From: Cercophora sp. LCS_1
Taxonomy: Eukaryota > Ascomycota > Sordariomycetes > Sordariales > Lasiosphaeriaceae
DNA: 64,000 nucleotides
NCBI GenBank assembly: GCA_036250225.1
Contig: JAPZLL010000002.1
Coordinates: forward strand, 1 to 64,000
Direction: 5' to 3'
Below, in pieces: positions 1 through 11,328 of this stretch. Under the pieces are notes generated by a model. It had not been told where the DNA came from and did not search any database. It saw nothing but the letters and a program-made list of their open reading frames with translations. The translations under genes and the position numbers were made by a program. Positions within the stretch are counted from its first letter, which is position 1. Each line of letters starts with the position of its first letter.

Positions 1-100
1 TAGGTACCTTACCAATCTACCAACACAAACTGCACTAGCCGTGCCCATTCCCATTCACTCGAGAGCCTTTCGTCGCCCTTTGAGAAAAACCAACTACCTT

Positions 101-132
101 CCCCCCCCCCCCCCCCCCCCAAAAAAAAAAAA
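101..132. repeat. C20-A12 homopolymer junction
   Basis: Twenty C followed directly by twelve A, just before the dispersed repeat copy. The second copy near 52258 also begins with a C-run followed by an A-rich stretch, so a shorter version of this tract may belong to the repeat. The exact run length may be affected by sequencing error. Confidence 0.7.
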
Positions 133-135
133 CAC

Positions 136-290
136 GCCCCCAAAAACGTCCAAAAAATCTCGCCGCCGAGCCGTCAGCTCCCCAGTAGGAGCGAGGGTCG
201 TGCGGCTACATAAACCCAACTCAATGGTGTTTACGTTCGTTGCGTATGGTTCTCAAGGGTTCAGCGAGGAATCGAACCGAGTGCCTCGCC
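136..290 (+). repeat. Dispersed repeat, copy A (pairs with 52258-52414)
   Basis: About 155 bp resembling 52258-52414 in the same orientation. In the best core of about 80 bp starting at the shared GCCGCCGAGCC, I count roughly 11 mismatches, about 7 of them transitions, and similarity then fades. Both copies keep a small hairpin (GCTCC, six-base loop, GGAGC) and both start with a C-run then A-rich DNA. No coding capacity is evident. It could be a relic of a transposable element or an old small repeat family; I cannot name it. Confidence 0.65.
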
Positions 291-655
291 TGTGGGTCAA
301 GGGGGGGAGGTCTACAGGTACGCCCACCTATCATGGACCATCATCGGTTGTGTGTAGCTTATTACCGCTGCGTCATCCGGTCCAAGCCGTGTTTTTTTGC
401 GCTGTTGCAAATTGATGTCGAAATTCTAATATAATACATATACGTCGGGTGGCGGGGAGGTCGGTGGTTGTCCTCGCGGCTCAAAGTGCAACCATCACCG
501 TTGCACCAGCAGCAGGGAGCCGATGCCCATTGGGATCGGGACACTATTGGAATGAGAAGAGTAAACACCCATGGTCTCAAAATCACGAGGTCAATGATGA
601 CGAGGTGTGTGGCTCTGTTCAAGCCGAGGTATCCGGCATCATTCAACCATGACAA

Positions 656-1879
656 CTACAACTCATCCCTCGCCCTCTCATCACCAACCCTCAGCCCCTC
701 ACCCTGCACATCCTCCTCCCACATCCTCTTCATCGGATTCGGCTTATCCTCTTCCTCTGCCGTAGCATTCAGCTCCTCCTCGCTCAACTTCCCCTCAACG
801 CTATCCTCCACAATCCTCGCCACCCTCTCTACCATACTCTCCCCTCCATCCTCCCCTTTTTCCTCCTCGCGCCCATAAACCCTCTCCGCACCTCCCACCG
901 TAATGGTCGGCACAGCCAGCGCCTGTGGCTCGCCCCCATTCCCAGCCCACCTGACAACCCCCTTACCCGTCCGGAACCCCGTCCTGACTGGCAGCCAAAG
1001 CACCCACCAAAGCGGTCCATACAACCACCGTCTAAACACCAACCACGCCAACGTAACCAGCAATACATAGAAACTCGTCCTCAAATACCACGTATCGCTC
1101 TTCTGGCTCGTCAACAAGGTCCCCACCAAATCCCTCGACTTGGCCAATAAGCCCTCCAACCCCTCATAATTCCCCTGCAATTCTTTGAGTGCAGCCGTGC
1201 TTTCCGCCAACGTCTGCGCCGCGAACGCGGACTTGGCCACCTCCCCTGCTATCAACGCATGTGTCCGTCGCAGCGCATCGGTGACGTTGGACGAGGCGGA
1301 AACTACATCATCTTGGGCGTTATTCTGCTTACGCGCCGCGAAACGGAGGCGGTCGCGGGGAGAAAATAGCTCGGTGTGTTTCTGCGCTGGGGACGAAGTA
1401 TCCGATGTATTTGCGACAGGGACTAGCGAAGCAAGAAGCGCGGCGCGTTCCTCTTTTTGCGCGGATTCGAGGGCCCGACGGGAGGTCAGGAGCGCGGTGT
1501 GGTATTCCTTTCGAAGAATCTTGAGGGAGGAGGCGAGCGAGGATGTGAGATGGACGAGGTGCTTTTTGCGGTGGAGGAGGGGACTATCGTCCGTCGAGAC
1601 GGGGAGGGATGTAAGCGATGATTTTGGGAATTTTAGCTCTTCCGGGGAGGGCGGGAGGTAAGGGATATCGGCGAGGACGAGATCGAGTTCTTCGTCTTCT
1701 TCGTGGAGGATCTGGCTGATTTCGGAGGCGAGTTCGGTGGCTGGGTTGTCCTCTGCGGTGAGGGGGACGCTGCCGGGGGTAAAGGTGATGGTGGATAGAC
1801 GGTGGATGAGATCTTTGAGTTGGGCTGTTGTTTCTTGGAGAGTGGCGAGGCGCTCTTCAATCGCTTCAAAAGATACCAT
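656..1879 (-). CDS. SEC20: SNARE protein SEC20
   Basis: Sec20 is the ER-membrane SNARE that, with Ufe1, Use1 and Tip20, receives COPI vesicles returning from the Golgi. The product is 407 residues and intronless. The N-terminal two thirds is helical and charged. A Sec20-family segment (LKELQGNYEGLEGLLAKSRD) precedes a membrane anchor of about 20 residues (TSFYVLLVTLAWLVF), and an acidic lumenal tail follows. The tail ends in ARDEL, which is close to the HDEL/KDEL retrieval signal seen on yeast Sec20 (known of the family). The reading frame is open 60 codons further upstream, but the ATG at 1879 (MVSFEAIEERL) fits the family start. It is head to head with mL53, with 254 bp between starts. Family identity rests on the SNARE/anchor arrangement and the DEL tail. 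Confidence 0.85.
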   Translation of the reverse strand: MVSFEAIEERLATLQETTAQLKDLIHRLSTITFTPGSVPLTAEDNPATELASEISQILHEEDEELDLVLADIPYLPPSPEELKFPKSSLTSLPVSTDDSPLLHRKKHLVHLTSSLASSLKILRKEYHTALLTSRRALESAQKEERAALLASLVPVANTSDTSSPAQKHTELFSPRDRLRFAARKQNNAQDDVVSASSNVTDALRRTHALIAGEVAKSAFAAQTLAESTAALKELQGNYEGLEGLLAKSRDLVGTLLTSQKSDTWYLRTSFYVLLVTLAWLVFRRWLYGPLWWVLWLPVRTGFRTGKGVVRWAGNGGEPQALAVPTITVGGAERVYGREEEKGEDGGESMVERVARIVEDSVEGKLSEEELNATAEEEDKPNPMKRMWEEDVQGEGLRVGDERARDEL

Positions 1880-2133
1880 TTTCGCGGTGTTGGTGGGTGC
1901 GTTGAACAGTGATCTGGGAGCTCTCCGAAAAAGAAGCTGCTGGCCTGGCCTCAACGTCATCTCACACAGGCCACTTGTCAACCCCTGGCGGATTGCCAGC
2001 TGCCAGCGGCCCGCCAGAGAGCGACCTAGGTGCTGCGGCGGGACATCCCGAGTGCGCATCTGATTTTCTTCATCGGCGTAAAGCTTGGAAAACTGAAGCC
2101 ATCACCACTTTCTGTTTCCTAACCACCGCCAAC
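1880..2133. promoter_or_regulatory. Shared bidirectional promoter, SEC20 / mL53
   Basis: The 254 bp between the SEC20 start (minus) and the mL53 start (plus) must contain both promoters. I see no clear TATA box, as expected for housekeeping genes. The frame upstream of SEC20 stays open through this segment without looking protein-like. Confidence 0.5.
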
Positions 2134-2494
2134 ATGTTGACCCGGTTCATATCCGAAGTGACCACGCGGTTCAATCCCTTCTCGGCGCGTGCAAAAGTGG
2201 CACGGCTCTTCCTCACGCGGTTGCCGCCCAACGCACGCACAAATGGCATGAGCATCACCACCCAGCTGCTTCCGCGAACATCGACCGAGCCCAGCACGCT
2301 CAAAATTAAGTTTAGTACGTGCACGGCTGGCGAGGGGAATATTGAGGGTGCAATTGGCCACTGGCTAACATATGGGAACAGAGGACGGCAAGGAGATGAA
2401 CCTCGACTGCGAAACCATGAACATCAAGACCGTTGTTGAGGAGGTGGACCGGTACTCGAGAGCATTGCAGAAGAAAGCCGATGTCGAAGGCTGA
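2134..2494 (+). CDS. mrpl44: Mitochondrial large-subunit ribosomal protein mL53 (Mrpl44 family)
   Basis: A structural protein of the mitochondrial 54S ribosomal subunit. There are two exons, 2134-2314 and 2382-2494, with a 67-nt intron (donor GTACGT, branch CTAAC, acceptor AACAG). The product is 97 residues, the usual size for fungal mL53. The N-terminus MLTRFISEVTTRFNPFSARA, the segment RLFLTRLPPNAR and the C-terminal VVEEVDRYSR match the fungal family as I know it. The intron falls inside the KFKDGKE segment, and joining the exons restores that motif exactly, which supports the splice sites. The mature protein probably starts near its own N-terminus, since there is no long presequence. Confidence 0.92.
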
Positions 2495-2802
2495 GCGCCA
2501 TACTCATACTTTCCCTGTACAATACTTTACGAAGGCTGTACCTATTCACTGTACATCGAGCATTGGGAGGCGTTTTGTTACAATTTGGTCTACATTTTGG
2601 TTGGGTGGGATGTTATGCCACGGCACGACGGATACGAATATACCAGCGGTATTATACATGGGATTGGCTTGTCTCAATTTAGTGAGCTCGGCTGGCTATC
2701 CCAACCAGTGGCATGATCCCGCAACATGTCGCAACATGGCACTCTATGATCTCTAACGGCCCCATTTTCCTACCGTATCCCTTTTGGGCGTTCGAAACGC
2801 AC
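2495..2802. other. Convergent 3' spacer, mL53 / pyrophosphatase
   Basis: 308 bp between two converging stop codons. I see only 3' untranslated sequence and no gene. Confidence 0.6.
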
Positions 2803-3818
2803 TTAGGCACTGGCACCGCTGATGAAGAACCACTTGTCAATCGAAGCATCGATCGGCGCAGGGGGGAGCTCCTGGTTGGCAGGGAGAGGGGGCAGCTGTT
2901 CGGGGGCAACACGGCTGGAGGAGTGGCTGACAGAGAGGTTGGTGCTGTGACATTGTTAGTGGCAGAGAGAAACAGCTGGAAAGGCTACTTACGTCGAGAT
3001 ATTGCCGGGCTGGGTCTTGCCGGTAATGAGCTTCTCCCATGCCTCGTTGCACTCTCGAACAACATCCATGGCATACGTCTTGTTCTTGCACTCGCCAGTG
3101 AAAGCAAACTGGTTCTCGGGCTTGCCGTCAGGGATCTTGTAAATTCTGAACCACTCGTTGGTGGCCCTGAGGAGGCCGGGGAGGTGGCGCTCGACGTCCT
3201 CGACGTCGTTGAGCTTGGGGGCGAGCGGGTCGTTCACGTCAATGACGATGACCTTCCAGTCGGTCTCCTCCTCGTCCAACAGGGCCATGACGCCCAGAAC
3301 CTTGACCTGCTTCACCTGGCCGGTGTAGCCGACAAGCTCACCAATCTCGCAGACATCAAGCGGGTCGTTGTCACCCTTGGCCTTGGTCTCAGGGTGGATG
3401 GTGTTGGGGTCCTCCCATGTCTGGGGGAAGGCACCGTAGTTCCAGAGGTAGCCCTTGTGGGGGAAGCAGTTGCGGACGAAGCGAAGCTTGCCCTTCTTGG
3501 TGTCCTGCTTGATGGGGTTGAGGAGCTCGTCCTTGGAGATCTTTGCGTTGCCTCGTCAGCATCGTCATTGCTGTTTGGAAAAAAAATAGTGGGGTAGGGT
3601 GAATGGAGGGGTAGCTGAGCTCAAACCAAACCTACCTCTTGCTTCGCATTGGTCCAGCGGGGAATCTCAACAACCATGTTGAGGATGGTCTGCTCAGCAT
3701 TGGCATAGAGAGGGATGTCGTGGAAGGGAGAGATGGGGACGCCGTCCTTCTCAATGTAGACGCGGTGCTCCAGCGTGTAGGGAGCGCCGACCTTGCGGAG
3801 GCCATACTGGGACGCCAT
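2803..3818 (-). CDS. ipp1: Inorganic pyrophosphatase (family I, soluble)
   Basis: Hydrolyses pyrophosphate to two phosphates, pulling biosynthetic reactions forward; Mg-dependent and mainly cytosolic. Exons (minus) are 3636-3818, 2993-3540 and 2803-2944, giving 290 residues, the family length. The signature with its three metal-binding aspartates is present (DNDPLDVCE, encoded near 3355-3375), as are KGKLRFVRN, the tyrosine-rich ligand segment, and VIVIDVNDPLAPKLNDVEDV. The second acceptor is CAAAG rather than CAG; phase and protein identity support it. The conventional start is MASQYGLRKVGAPYTLEHRV at 3818. The same frame, however, is open 143 codons further upstream to an ATG at 4247 and encodes a strongly basic, mitochondrial-presequence-like extension (see findings). 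The usual cytosolic form is near certain, the longer form is a hypothesis. Confidence 0.96.
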
Positions 3819-5038
3819 TTTGGGTGATGAAGATGCGCTCGTCGAGAGGTGACGAGCTATCTGGGCTGTTCGTGCGGTGGGAATGGTGGATGACGACGAT
3901 TGCGGGAATGGCTTCACGCGCAATTGACGATTTGGGTTTGATGGAGAGGGGGAAGAGGCAGAAAATGAAAGGCAAGTTGAGGAAGGAGGGGGAGGGGCTC
4001 CTTCGACTCCGGCTGCGGTGGGATGGGACTGGGTCCAAGGGTGTGACGACAGCGCGCGGGTCTGTGATTGGCCGCTGCGGGTCGACTGCTGCGGCGGCAT
4101 ATTGTGGGTGCTGGAGCGGGCGCGGCGGGCTGCTGTCGATGGAAACAACGAGAAGGCAGATCGAGCTACTGACGGTTGGTGGTGGTAGCTCCTGGAGAAA
4201 TGCCTCGAGGGCAGCGACCCCAGGACTTGAACTCGTCGCGACTGCATGCAGACGGCAAGGATTCCGGCTCTCCTTCCAACCGTCAGGGGCTAGATGCGTA
4301 GTGCCGTGCTTGTTTTCTGGGGGACTGGTCAACGGTGTGCTATCGTCTCTCCTTTTGGCCGCGGCTCTGCGTCTTGCTTCAATCTCCCGCGACGCCCTAA
4401 CAGTTCCGATCCTCGGCTATCCGACTGGTCCCTGCCGATTTGATCTTGGCCTTGGTCTGCCCAATCGAAGTTGCCGAAGATGCAAAAACAGCAGATGGCC
4501 GAGTTCGAGCGTGTTGTTCTGTTCTGTTCTGTTTGCTGCAAAAGCTGACATGAGAACACGATCAAGGGTGAAGCACCAGCCTGTTTGTGGCTCGTGTCGC
4601 CCCTTTTCCGCTGCTAAGTGCCGGTCCAAGACCCGACAAAATATTGGGGCAACATCATGGAATCTATCGCAACCTTGAACAGTCCGCTAAACAGGTGTTG
4701 CATATGATACAAGAACGCATGCAACGTCATGCCTGGGCAGTCATACTGAAACAACAAATTGTGCGCGATGATCGAGGTAGGGCCTGTCGGACATGCCTCG
4801 GTTGTTTGCTTGACACGACCACAAACCACAACAACTCGGGTGGTGTTTCCCAAACCGTTTTCAATTCTTCGAGCTAACGGGTATTACTGGCCTCTTCGCT
4901 CCAACGCCGCCCCTTCAATAAGTGAAAATAGAACCCGCAAGCAATATGTAACTCAGACTGAACGCAACCGACTTGCAACTCCCACCGACCTATCAATGCA
5001 CTCCGCGATATCATTATCATCATGACCACTCGTCACAC
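3819..5038. other. Pyrophosphatase upstream region / Ync13 3' region
   Basis: 1.2 kb without an independent gene. The proximal 430 bp (to 4247) is an open extension of the pyrophosphatase frame on the minus strand. The rest holds only short, low-complexity ORFs on both strands and presumably contains the pyrophosphatase promoter. Confidence 0.5.
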
Positions 5039-8000
5039 TCATCGCTGCGGCAAGTTATTCCGCCCATACAGTGCGCCGCCGAAAGCTGGCCCGCCGCCGA
5101 ATCCCTGAGTAACGCTCTGTCTCACAATCATGGCCGCTGCCTGGGTAGCTGCCATCCGTTCTCGCTGCCTGTGTCTTTCCTTGAGATACCCGGCTGCCTC
5201 GGGGCGCATGCGAAGGATACGAAGAATCATATCATCGCTCGGATCCGCCTGCGCCTCCTTGCGCTTTTCTTCCTTGGCCTTGCGCATCGTCCCCAGATTC
5301 CTGCTCATCATGATGCTCTTGCCACGCCGAATGGTTCCTAGACTGCCAAAGCCGGCACTGCTGAACGTTGGCCCAAATGTCGGAGGCGCCGAGAGGCGAT
5401 TGTTACTCGCCGTACTGTGTAGCTGCTGCTGCGCCTTTTGCTGGGCACGTTGGGCATTTGCGGCCGCCATGCGCTCCGACTCACGGATGAGGTTCTCGGT
5501 CGATTCAGTGTAGAAGAAGTTCAACGAGGCGAGCTCGTGCCACTTAGGCGATTTGAGCACGTCCGCTGGTACTCCTAGCACCTCGCCCGAAGCATGATCC
5601 TTGGCGTTGAAGAAGGAGAAGAGAAGTTCAAGCCACTGGTAGACGACATCCAGCTCAGCCTGCGTCAGCGGCTTCTGCGATGATGGCTTGTCTGACAGTG
5701 GGGGGACCAAGAGATTCTCGATTGCAAGGAGCACCTCCTTCCACAAGCGTGTCATAACGGCCATCATGGTGGCGTCTGTGAGTGTTTGCTTCATGATGGC
5801 AAAGTTGTCGTCGAAATAGTTGAAGAGCGGCTGCAGGGCCCCGACAATATCCGCGCCCGTGAGTGCCGGCATTGTGGACTGACGCTTCTTCCATAGACTT
5901 GTCACCGAAGCCACGACACCTTTGTTTAGCAGGCCTCGCAACGCCTCTCGAGACAGAGAAGCGTTGATGTGCGCAGTAAGCTTTGCTTGTCAGCGGTGCT
6001 GGGCGCGACATCGGACCGGAAGGAATCACATACCTTGTCGGTAATCTTACGGACCATGTCCCGCTCTGTCCTCTTCAGATGCCGGAATGCCTTGCCAAAG
6101 TGGAACTGAATGTCATCGCGCTCGCCCTCCATGCTTACTCTGAACAAGACTCGCCCCTGGGTGTCCAAGTCCAGCCAGAACTCCCGAGGGAGGTAGTCAC
6201 CAAAATGCAAGGGGTCCAGCTTAAGCGACGTCCGCCCTACAAAGTCGTGATCTCCAATCAGGTCATAGTCCCAAATGGTTGCGATCAGGTTGAGCGGCCC
6301 AGATACGGTGATGTCGACCGATTCGTCCCACCGCGGGTTCAGACTTCCCTTGATAATCCTCGTCTTGGCAAGGCGCTTCTGGTACTCATCGCAGAGGACG
6401 AGATAAGGGTCACTAGCCCCATTCGCGTCGCACGCTTTCAGATCCTCGCCTTCGACAATCTTGATCGTGAAGACGTATTTCTGGGGTCTCTTAGCCCCCA
6501 GCTTCGGCCCATCGACCTTTCGAAGCACTTCAGCGCAGCCGTCCACGTTCATGAGCTGCTCCAGCTTGTCCAGCTCGTGCATTGCGTATTCAATATTATT
6601 GAATTTGACAAATGACTAAAACGTTAGTCTGCAATCTGGGGGTGGACAAACGCTTTTTACACACCTCAGGCAAGAACTGGAACGGCTCAACTCGCTCCTT
6701 TGTGTTCCAGGCATCCTTCGCGTACTGGAAGAACTTTTCTTGGGCAGTCTTCGTAGCTGCGGCTATTTCCTGTTGGGTCTGCCGTTCCATCTCGATGGCG
6801 AATTGGGTCTCAACAGTCTCGCAGTAGTGTCCGATGGCGGCGGCTATGCCTCTAGCTAGCGCTGTCATGAACCTTGCGTGATGAACGTCGTCATCCCACT
6901 GTAGTTCGAAAATCTGGTCCACGCTCTGCCTAAAGATCCTGAATGTGTCAATGATGGATACGCTGTGACGGTCTTCGTCGGTCGCGATGCCCTCCGGGTT
7001 GCTTGTCCGGACCATGAACTCGTCCTCTTTAATCGCGTTGCCCACCATTTCTATCATCCTCGCATCGGTGTTCTTGATCCACTTCCACACAAATTCGTCC
7101 AGAAGCCCTTCAATGTGAAAAGCGAATGGTTTCCCGGGAAGCATCTCGACATGGATCTTCCGTATAGCCACTAGCTCTTTGTAGAGAATGAAACCGTCTT
7201 CCACACTGAGCTCAACCTCACGGCTCTGTGCCGTGTCCATGACGCGCTTGATAAACTCCTGTGCGTCCTCCTCAAAGTTGGGAAATACCGTCTCGACCAA
7301 AACCTTGTGTGGGCCGACGCCCATGATCACTGGGTTTTTTTGATACCGCTTCCTGACCTTCTCTGCCCGATCGACCACTTTCTTGCCAAGCTCCACTACG
7401 TGGCTGAAATCCCAGTCTTCTTGTGCTGGCGGAACGACGCGACCGAGATATACGTTGTAAATCTGGCCAGCAGCGTGACGCAAACCAGCCTCTAGCTGGC
7501 GGGTGTACTCTGCGGCGTCATCGGGCCGCTGAGCAAATGCGGGGTCTTCGGTAACATGATTGCGAAGAAGGGCCATGACAACGCCTATAGATGGCGGCTT
7601 TTCTTCGTAACACTTCAGCAAGAGGTTATAGAGATCTCGCAGGAGTGCGTCATGAAGATCCCTTAACGACTGCTGATAGCCCGCCCAGTCCGTCAAGGTC
7701 CATCGGCTTGGTTCAATATCGGAAAGAGGGGTCCCGTAAAAGTAAATGGCTGGAGGTTTCTTGGTCTCCGGGGGTGGCTCCTTGACGAGATCGAGGCAGG
7801 TGTAAAGTTGTTCATGATCAATCTCCTGGTCGAGGAATTTACGAACCACGACCTCCACGAAGGCAGTGTCTCGAGAAAACTGAGGGATACGCCACCGGAC
7901 CGCCAACTCATTCAGAAGCTCCACAGAGTGGTCAGACAGAGGCCCATACGAAGCATCGGGATCCGAGTGTAGCTGATCGTGAGACATAGCATATTGCACG

Positions 8001-9289
8001 ATGACCTTGTAAACGGCACGGGGATCCGAGGGGATGAAAACATAGTTTGGTTCGTCAACGCTCCTTATGCTGGACGAGTCGTCAAGGGAGAGGGAACCGA
8101 GGCTCTCCAGACCAAAACCGGTCGCGTCGGAGCTCGAAAGCATCTTGCTAAGCTCGGCGTATGCTTGATCTTCAAGCCCGATGGTTGATACGGGCCGAGC
8201 AGGCAACGCCTTGTCCAACCCTGACGTGCTCCCTTTGAGGTCTGGTCGGATTGTTAGAATTTCTGCAAATATTTTGGCCAGATGGGAGGTTTCCTGTCGC
8301 TTCCACTCTTCGAACGCGTCGTCCACGTCAAAGTCCCGTTTCCGTAGCGTCCCGGCCATGTTGGCTGAGAGTCTGAAGTTGTAGGCTTTGTAGTCCTTGA
8401 GAGCGGCCTCTTCGGTCCATGTCGCCATACTGGCGTCCAGGTCACTCTGGGCCCTTGAGTTGGTGACGCCAAATATCCTTGCCACAACCTGCACCATGGG
8501 CATATCCTTCACATCGTAGCTCAATGGGATCTCAACCTCGACAAACGAGTGGTCCGCCCGTGTGGCGTCCAAGGAGAGATTTTGGTCATTAGTTAGAAGC
8601 TTGTTCTCCAGTGTCTGTAATCGGTGGATGAGCTCCGGCCGATCTCGTTCGCCCACCAAGTCCCTGATTGTGCTGGCAAGAAGGCGGACAAACATGGCCA
8701 GGTGCCTATCCACAAGGAGCCTCCACGAATGGTCCTCCGGTGCCTTGTTTCGACCTTGCGCCTTTGTCGCATTTGAGTAGAAGATGAGAATTAGCGGCTC
8801 AACCTTGCGATCCTTGTCTATCGACTTTTGGAAGTCCTTGACAGTGAAGGCGTTGAAGGCCTCGGCAAATGTCCGCTTCAGCGCGGCATCATTGTATCCC
8901 GGGAGCCGCTCAACCCCTTGGAGAACCCCGGTCATCCGCTTTTCCAACGTATGGCGAAAGCCATGGGGGAGCTTGATGTTGCCGGCGGAGCCGCCCGGCA
9001 TGAAGTCCTTCATCAGCTCCCCCATGCTCGACGTATGGGCGCGGGGGACCGGTTTCGGTACATTGGTGTATTCCTTCCTCTTCTTCCGCGGCTGTAGCAA
9101 GTAGTTGAGGAAAGCGCCACGAAGAGCGAAGGAGTAGGCATCATCGTAGCTGACGGCGGCCTGTCGGGCACGCGAGCCCGATCGATGGGGTCGGTTGCTG
9201 TCGCGGACGCTATTCGTGCTCTGCACACTCTGCACACTGCCAATACGGCGGTTGAGGTGGCTGTAGCCGCTTCGTGACGAGGTCGACAT
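5039..9289 (-). CDS. ync13: UNC-13/Munc13-family protein, MHD1-C2-MHD2 (Ync13-like)
   Basis: Fungal relative of Munc13. The fission yeast member Ync13 tunes exocytosis, endocytosis and wall integrity at growing tips and septa (established for that protein). Exons (minus) are 6665-9289, 6034-6615 and 5039-5980. The introns are 49 and 53 nt, the first with branch ACTAAC. The product is 1382 residues. A basic Ser-rich N-terminus leads into the DUF810/MHD1 region (to about residue 870). A C2 domain follows at about 920-1040 with aspartate loops (ACDANGASDPYLVL, WDYDLIGDHDF), then MHD2 at roughly 1070-1220 and a low-complexity tail. A C2 between two MHDs is the Munc13 hallmark. The second acceptor is CAAAG, chosen because it restores a continuous TDKLTAHINASLSREAL. 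An ATG nine codons upstream (9316) is possible; MSTSSRSGYSHL was preferred as more family-like. Confidence 0.88.
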
Positions 9290-11328
9290 GGCGTCGGTGG
9301 GCTTTCGACAGGTCACGCAACGAGGGGCAAACGGTTTTGGGTCGGTTTATCGCTTCAGGCGTCAGCGGTCAGGGGGAGAGCGACGGCAGTCAGTGATGTC
9401 CCTCCCCTCATGATGCACTCCAGAAATGGCCAGGAGAAATATGGGTTCGGCTAGTAGCAGTCAAAAAGTCGGTGGCAAAGGTCTGTTGTTTGTTGTTGCG
9501 GCACCCACAGGCCGGTTGTGACAGCGGTTACTCGAATGAAAGGGGATTGCCAGTTGCAGCTGCTCCTAGCACCATCGAAACGTCATATGCCCGTGCGCCT
9601 CCCCCTTTGGCGCGCACCCCGGCCGGGCCTCTGGTCGCACAGCCCAGACCTAGCGTCCTCAACGCTGGCTGCGAGCTGCGCCGTGTCCAATCCTCTCTTT
9701 CCGACCACTTCATGCAGTACCTACATGATCCTCCATGTTGTGTCCCCGAGTCGGCATTCGAGGCCGTATTTAATTTGGCCACCCAGAGTCGCGTGAGCTA
9801 CACGGATACCTACAGTGCCGTTGCCTATCTTATCTCCCGACCCGACGTCCAACTCCCCCGCTCTCAGATGTGGACGAACGGAGCTCGTCGCCTGCAGGAC
9901 TTTGACACACGGTTTCCGCATCACATTCCTTCTATAGCACGCGGTCTAGGTTCACGGGCACAGTCTGACTGGAATGAGCAAACCAACCGGCGGAATGTCT
10001 GGGCAACGCCCTCTCCAGAATCCGAAACGTCACCAGAACCCTTTCTGGTCTGGAAATTCAACCGGTGAGGTGGTGGCCACGTCGCCCCCAAAATAGGTGT
10101 GGGTAAATCCGAAGCGGTCACCTCGACTTACATATACGAACTGGTGCAGCAGCGAAGTTGGCAACCGTCTGAACTTCCTCCAAACCAGACTTGCCAGAGC
10201 CCTGGTTTGCCACCTGAGGGCGGGGAAACGACCTGTCGTCTCCGCAGATTGCGAGAGAGAGCAGAAAGTCACTCAGTCGCCTCGTCTCAGCGGTAGATTG
10301 CCGTGAAAACAAACACGCAAGACTCGCAGCGGTATTCCGGTAGGTGTTCCGCACACATGGAGCAACCCTTGTGGAGTTCCAGCTCGAAAACCCCTGTTTC
10401 GACTAGCCTTGTCTATTTATTCCAACAACGGCAGACTCCGTTTCCATTCCTTCGGTTGTGCCTCACATAAAATGCACAATTAAGCAACAATCTGAAAATC
10501 GTCCTCAAAGCAGTTTCTGGAGTCCCCTGATTGCGCTTCAGTCTCCAGGTTTCATGGGGTTGGCTACATAACCATCTCAACGAGGCGTTCGGGAACCATG
10601 TCTCTAAAGACCCTCGTGACATCATATCTGGGCGTCAAGGGGCGTGGGGCAACGGCGCTGTCGCAGCCCTCTATCAATCAGCACAGGGAGAGAAAGCAGA
10701 ATGCCAGTCTCCCACATGAGATGCAGCCCATCGAGGGTTTTTCTTTTTTTTGAATACGACGCTTGCTACGTAATCCTGGAGGGAAGGCACCTGCGCCGTA
10801 GGGCATTTGAATCTTATCCCCAGCTATGTAAACTCGTGACGCTGGCATTGCCCGCCATCGATTCGCATATGACCCCATCCAGCGCCCATTGATGAGTGGG
10901 TGCCTATAGTGCGCACCGGCGTTGCACACAACGGGAATCCGGTAAAGTGCCTGCAGTTTGTACCAGAAAGTTGCCGTAGCTTGACTATTTGATAGCCCCG
11001 TGACAAATTGCCCACGCAGACCTCCATCAAGTCACAGCTCAGAGTCAAAAGGTCGACATGATAAAGGGGAACAGGACCCGAGGACCCTTGACACGGCATC
11101 CCGTTCGTGACTAGGAATCCATTGGCGTTGGTGAACGTGCGCACGTACCCCTGCATCCCTCGCGTCTCTGGCCTGAAGGAACCCCGCCTGCCCGCTGCCG
11201 CCAAAACGAAGTGTGGATTGGATTTCTTGCTTGCGGCACTCTATCCACCATTGCCATCCTTGCTGCCGACCAGCTGTCTCGCCATTTTCTCGAATGCTCC
11301 TGGCACCGAGAGCCGCGCCGCCGTCGAG
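9290..11328. other. Long head-to-head upstream region, Ync13 / ArfGAP
   Basis: 2.0 kb between two divergent starts. ORFs of up to 198 codons (for example 9472-10068 on plus) lack domains, Kozak context or splice partners and look like chance frames in GC-rich DNA. I see no repeat or RNA gene. It presumably holds both promoters and leaders. Confidence 0.55.

Larger units (their letters stand above)
1..655. other. Intergenic stretch downstream of SEC20
   Basis: No gene is visible here. The stretch holds a C20-A12 homopolymer junction at 101-132 and the first copy of a dispersed repeat at about 136-290, described separately. Short ORFs on both strands lack any recognisable domain. The part nearest 655 is presumably the SEC20 3' untranslated region. 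Confidence 0.6.

Noticed and set aside
268..278. Complement of a perfect tRNA B box (GGTTCGATTCC) on the minus strand
   Set aside because: No A box at the right distance and no T-arm pairing. The site lies in a dispersed repeat whose other copy does not keep it.
2713..3597. 294-codon plus-strand ORF
   Set aside because: It lies antisense to the pyrophosphatase exons. Its Leu/Val/Gly-rich product is the mirror of GC-rich coding sequence, and it lacks any domain.
9472..10068. 198-codon plus-strand ORF in the Ync13/ArfGAP spacer
   Set aside because: No domain, no plausible splice partner and poor start context. Overlapping ORFs of similar size occur on the other strand.
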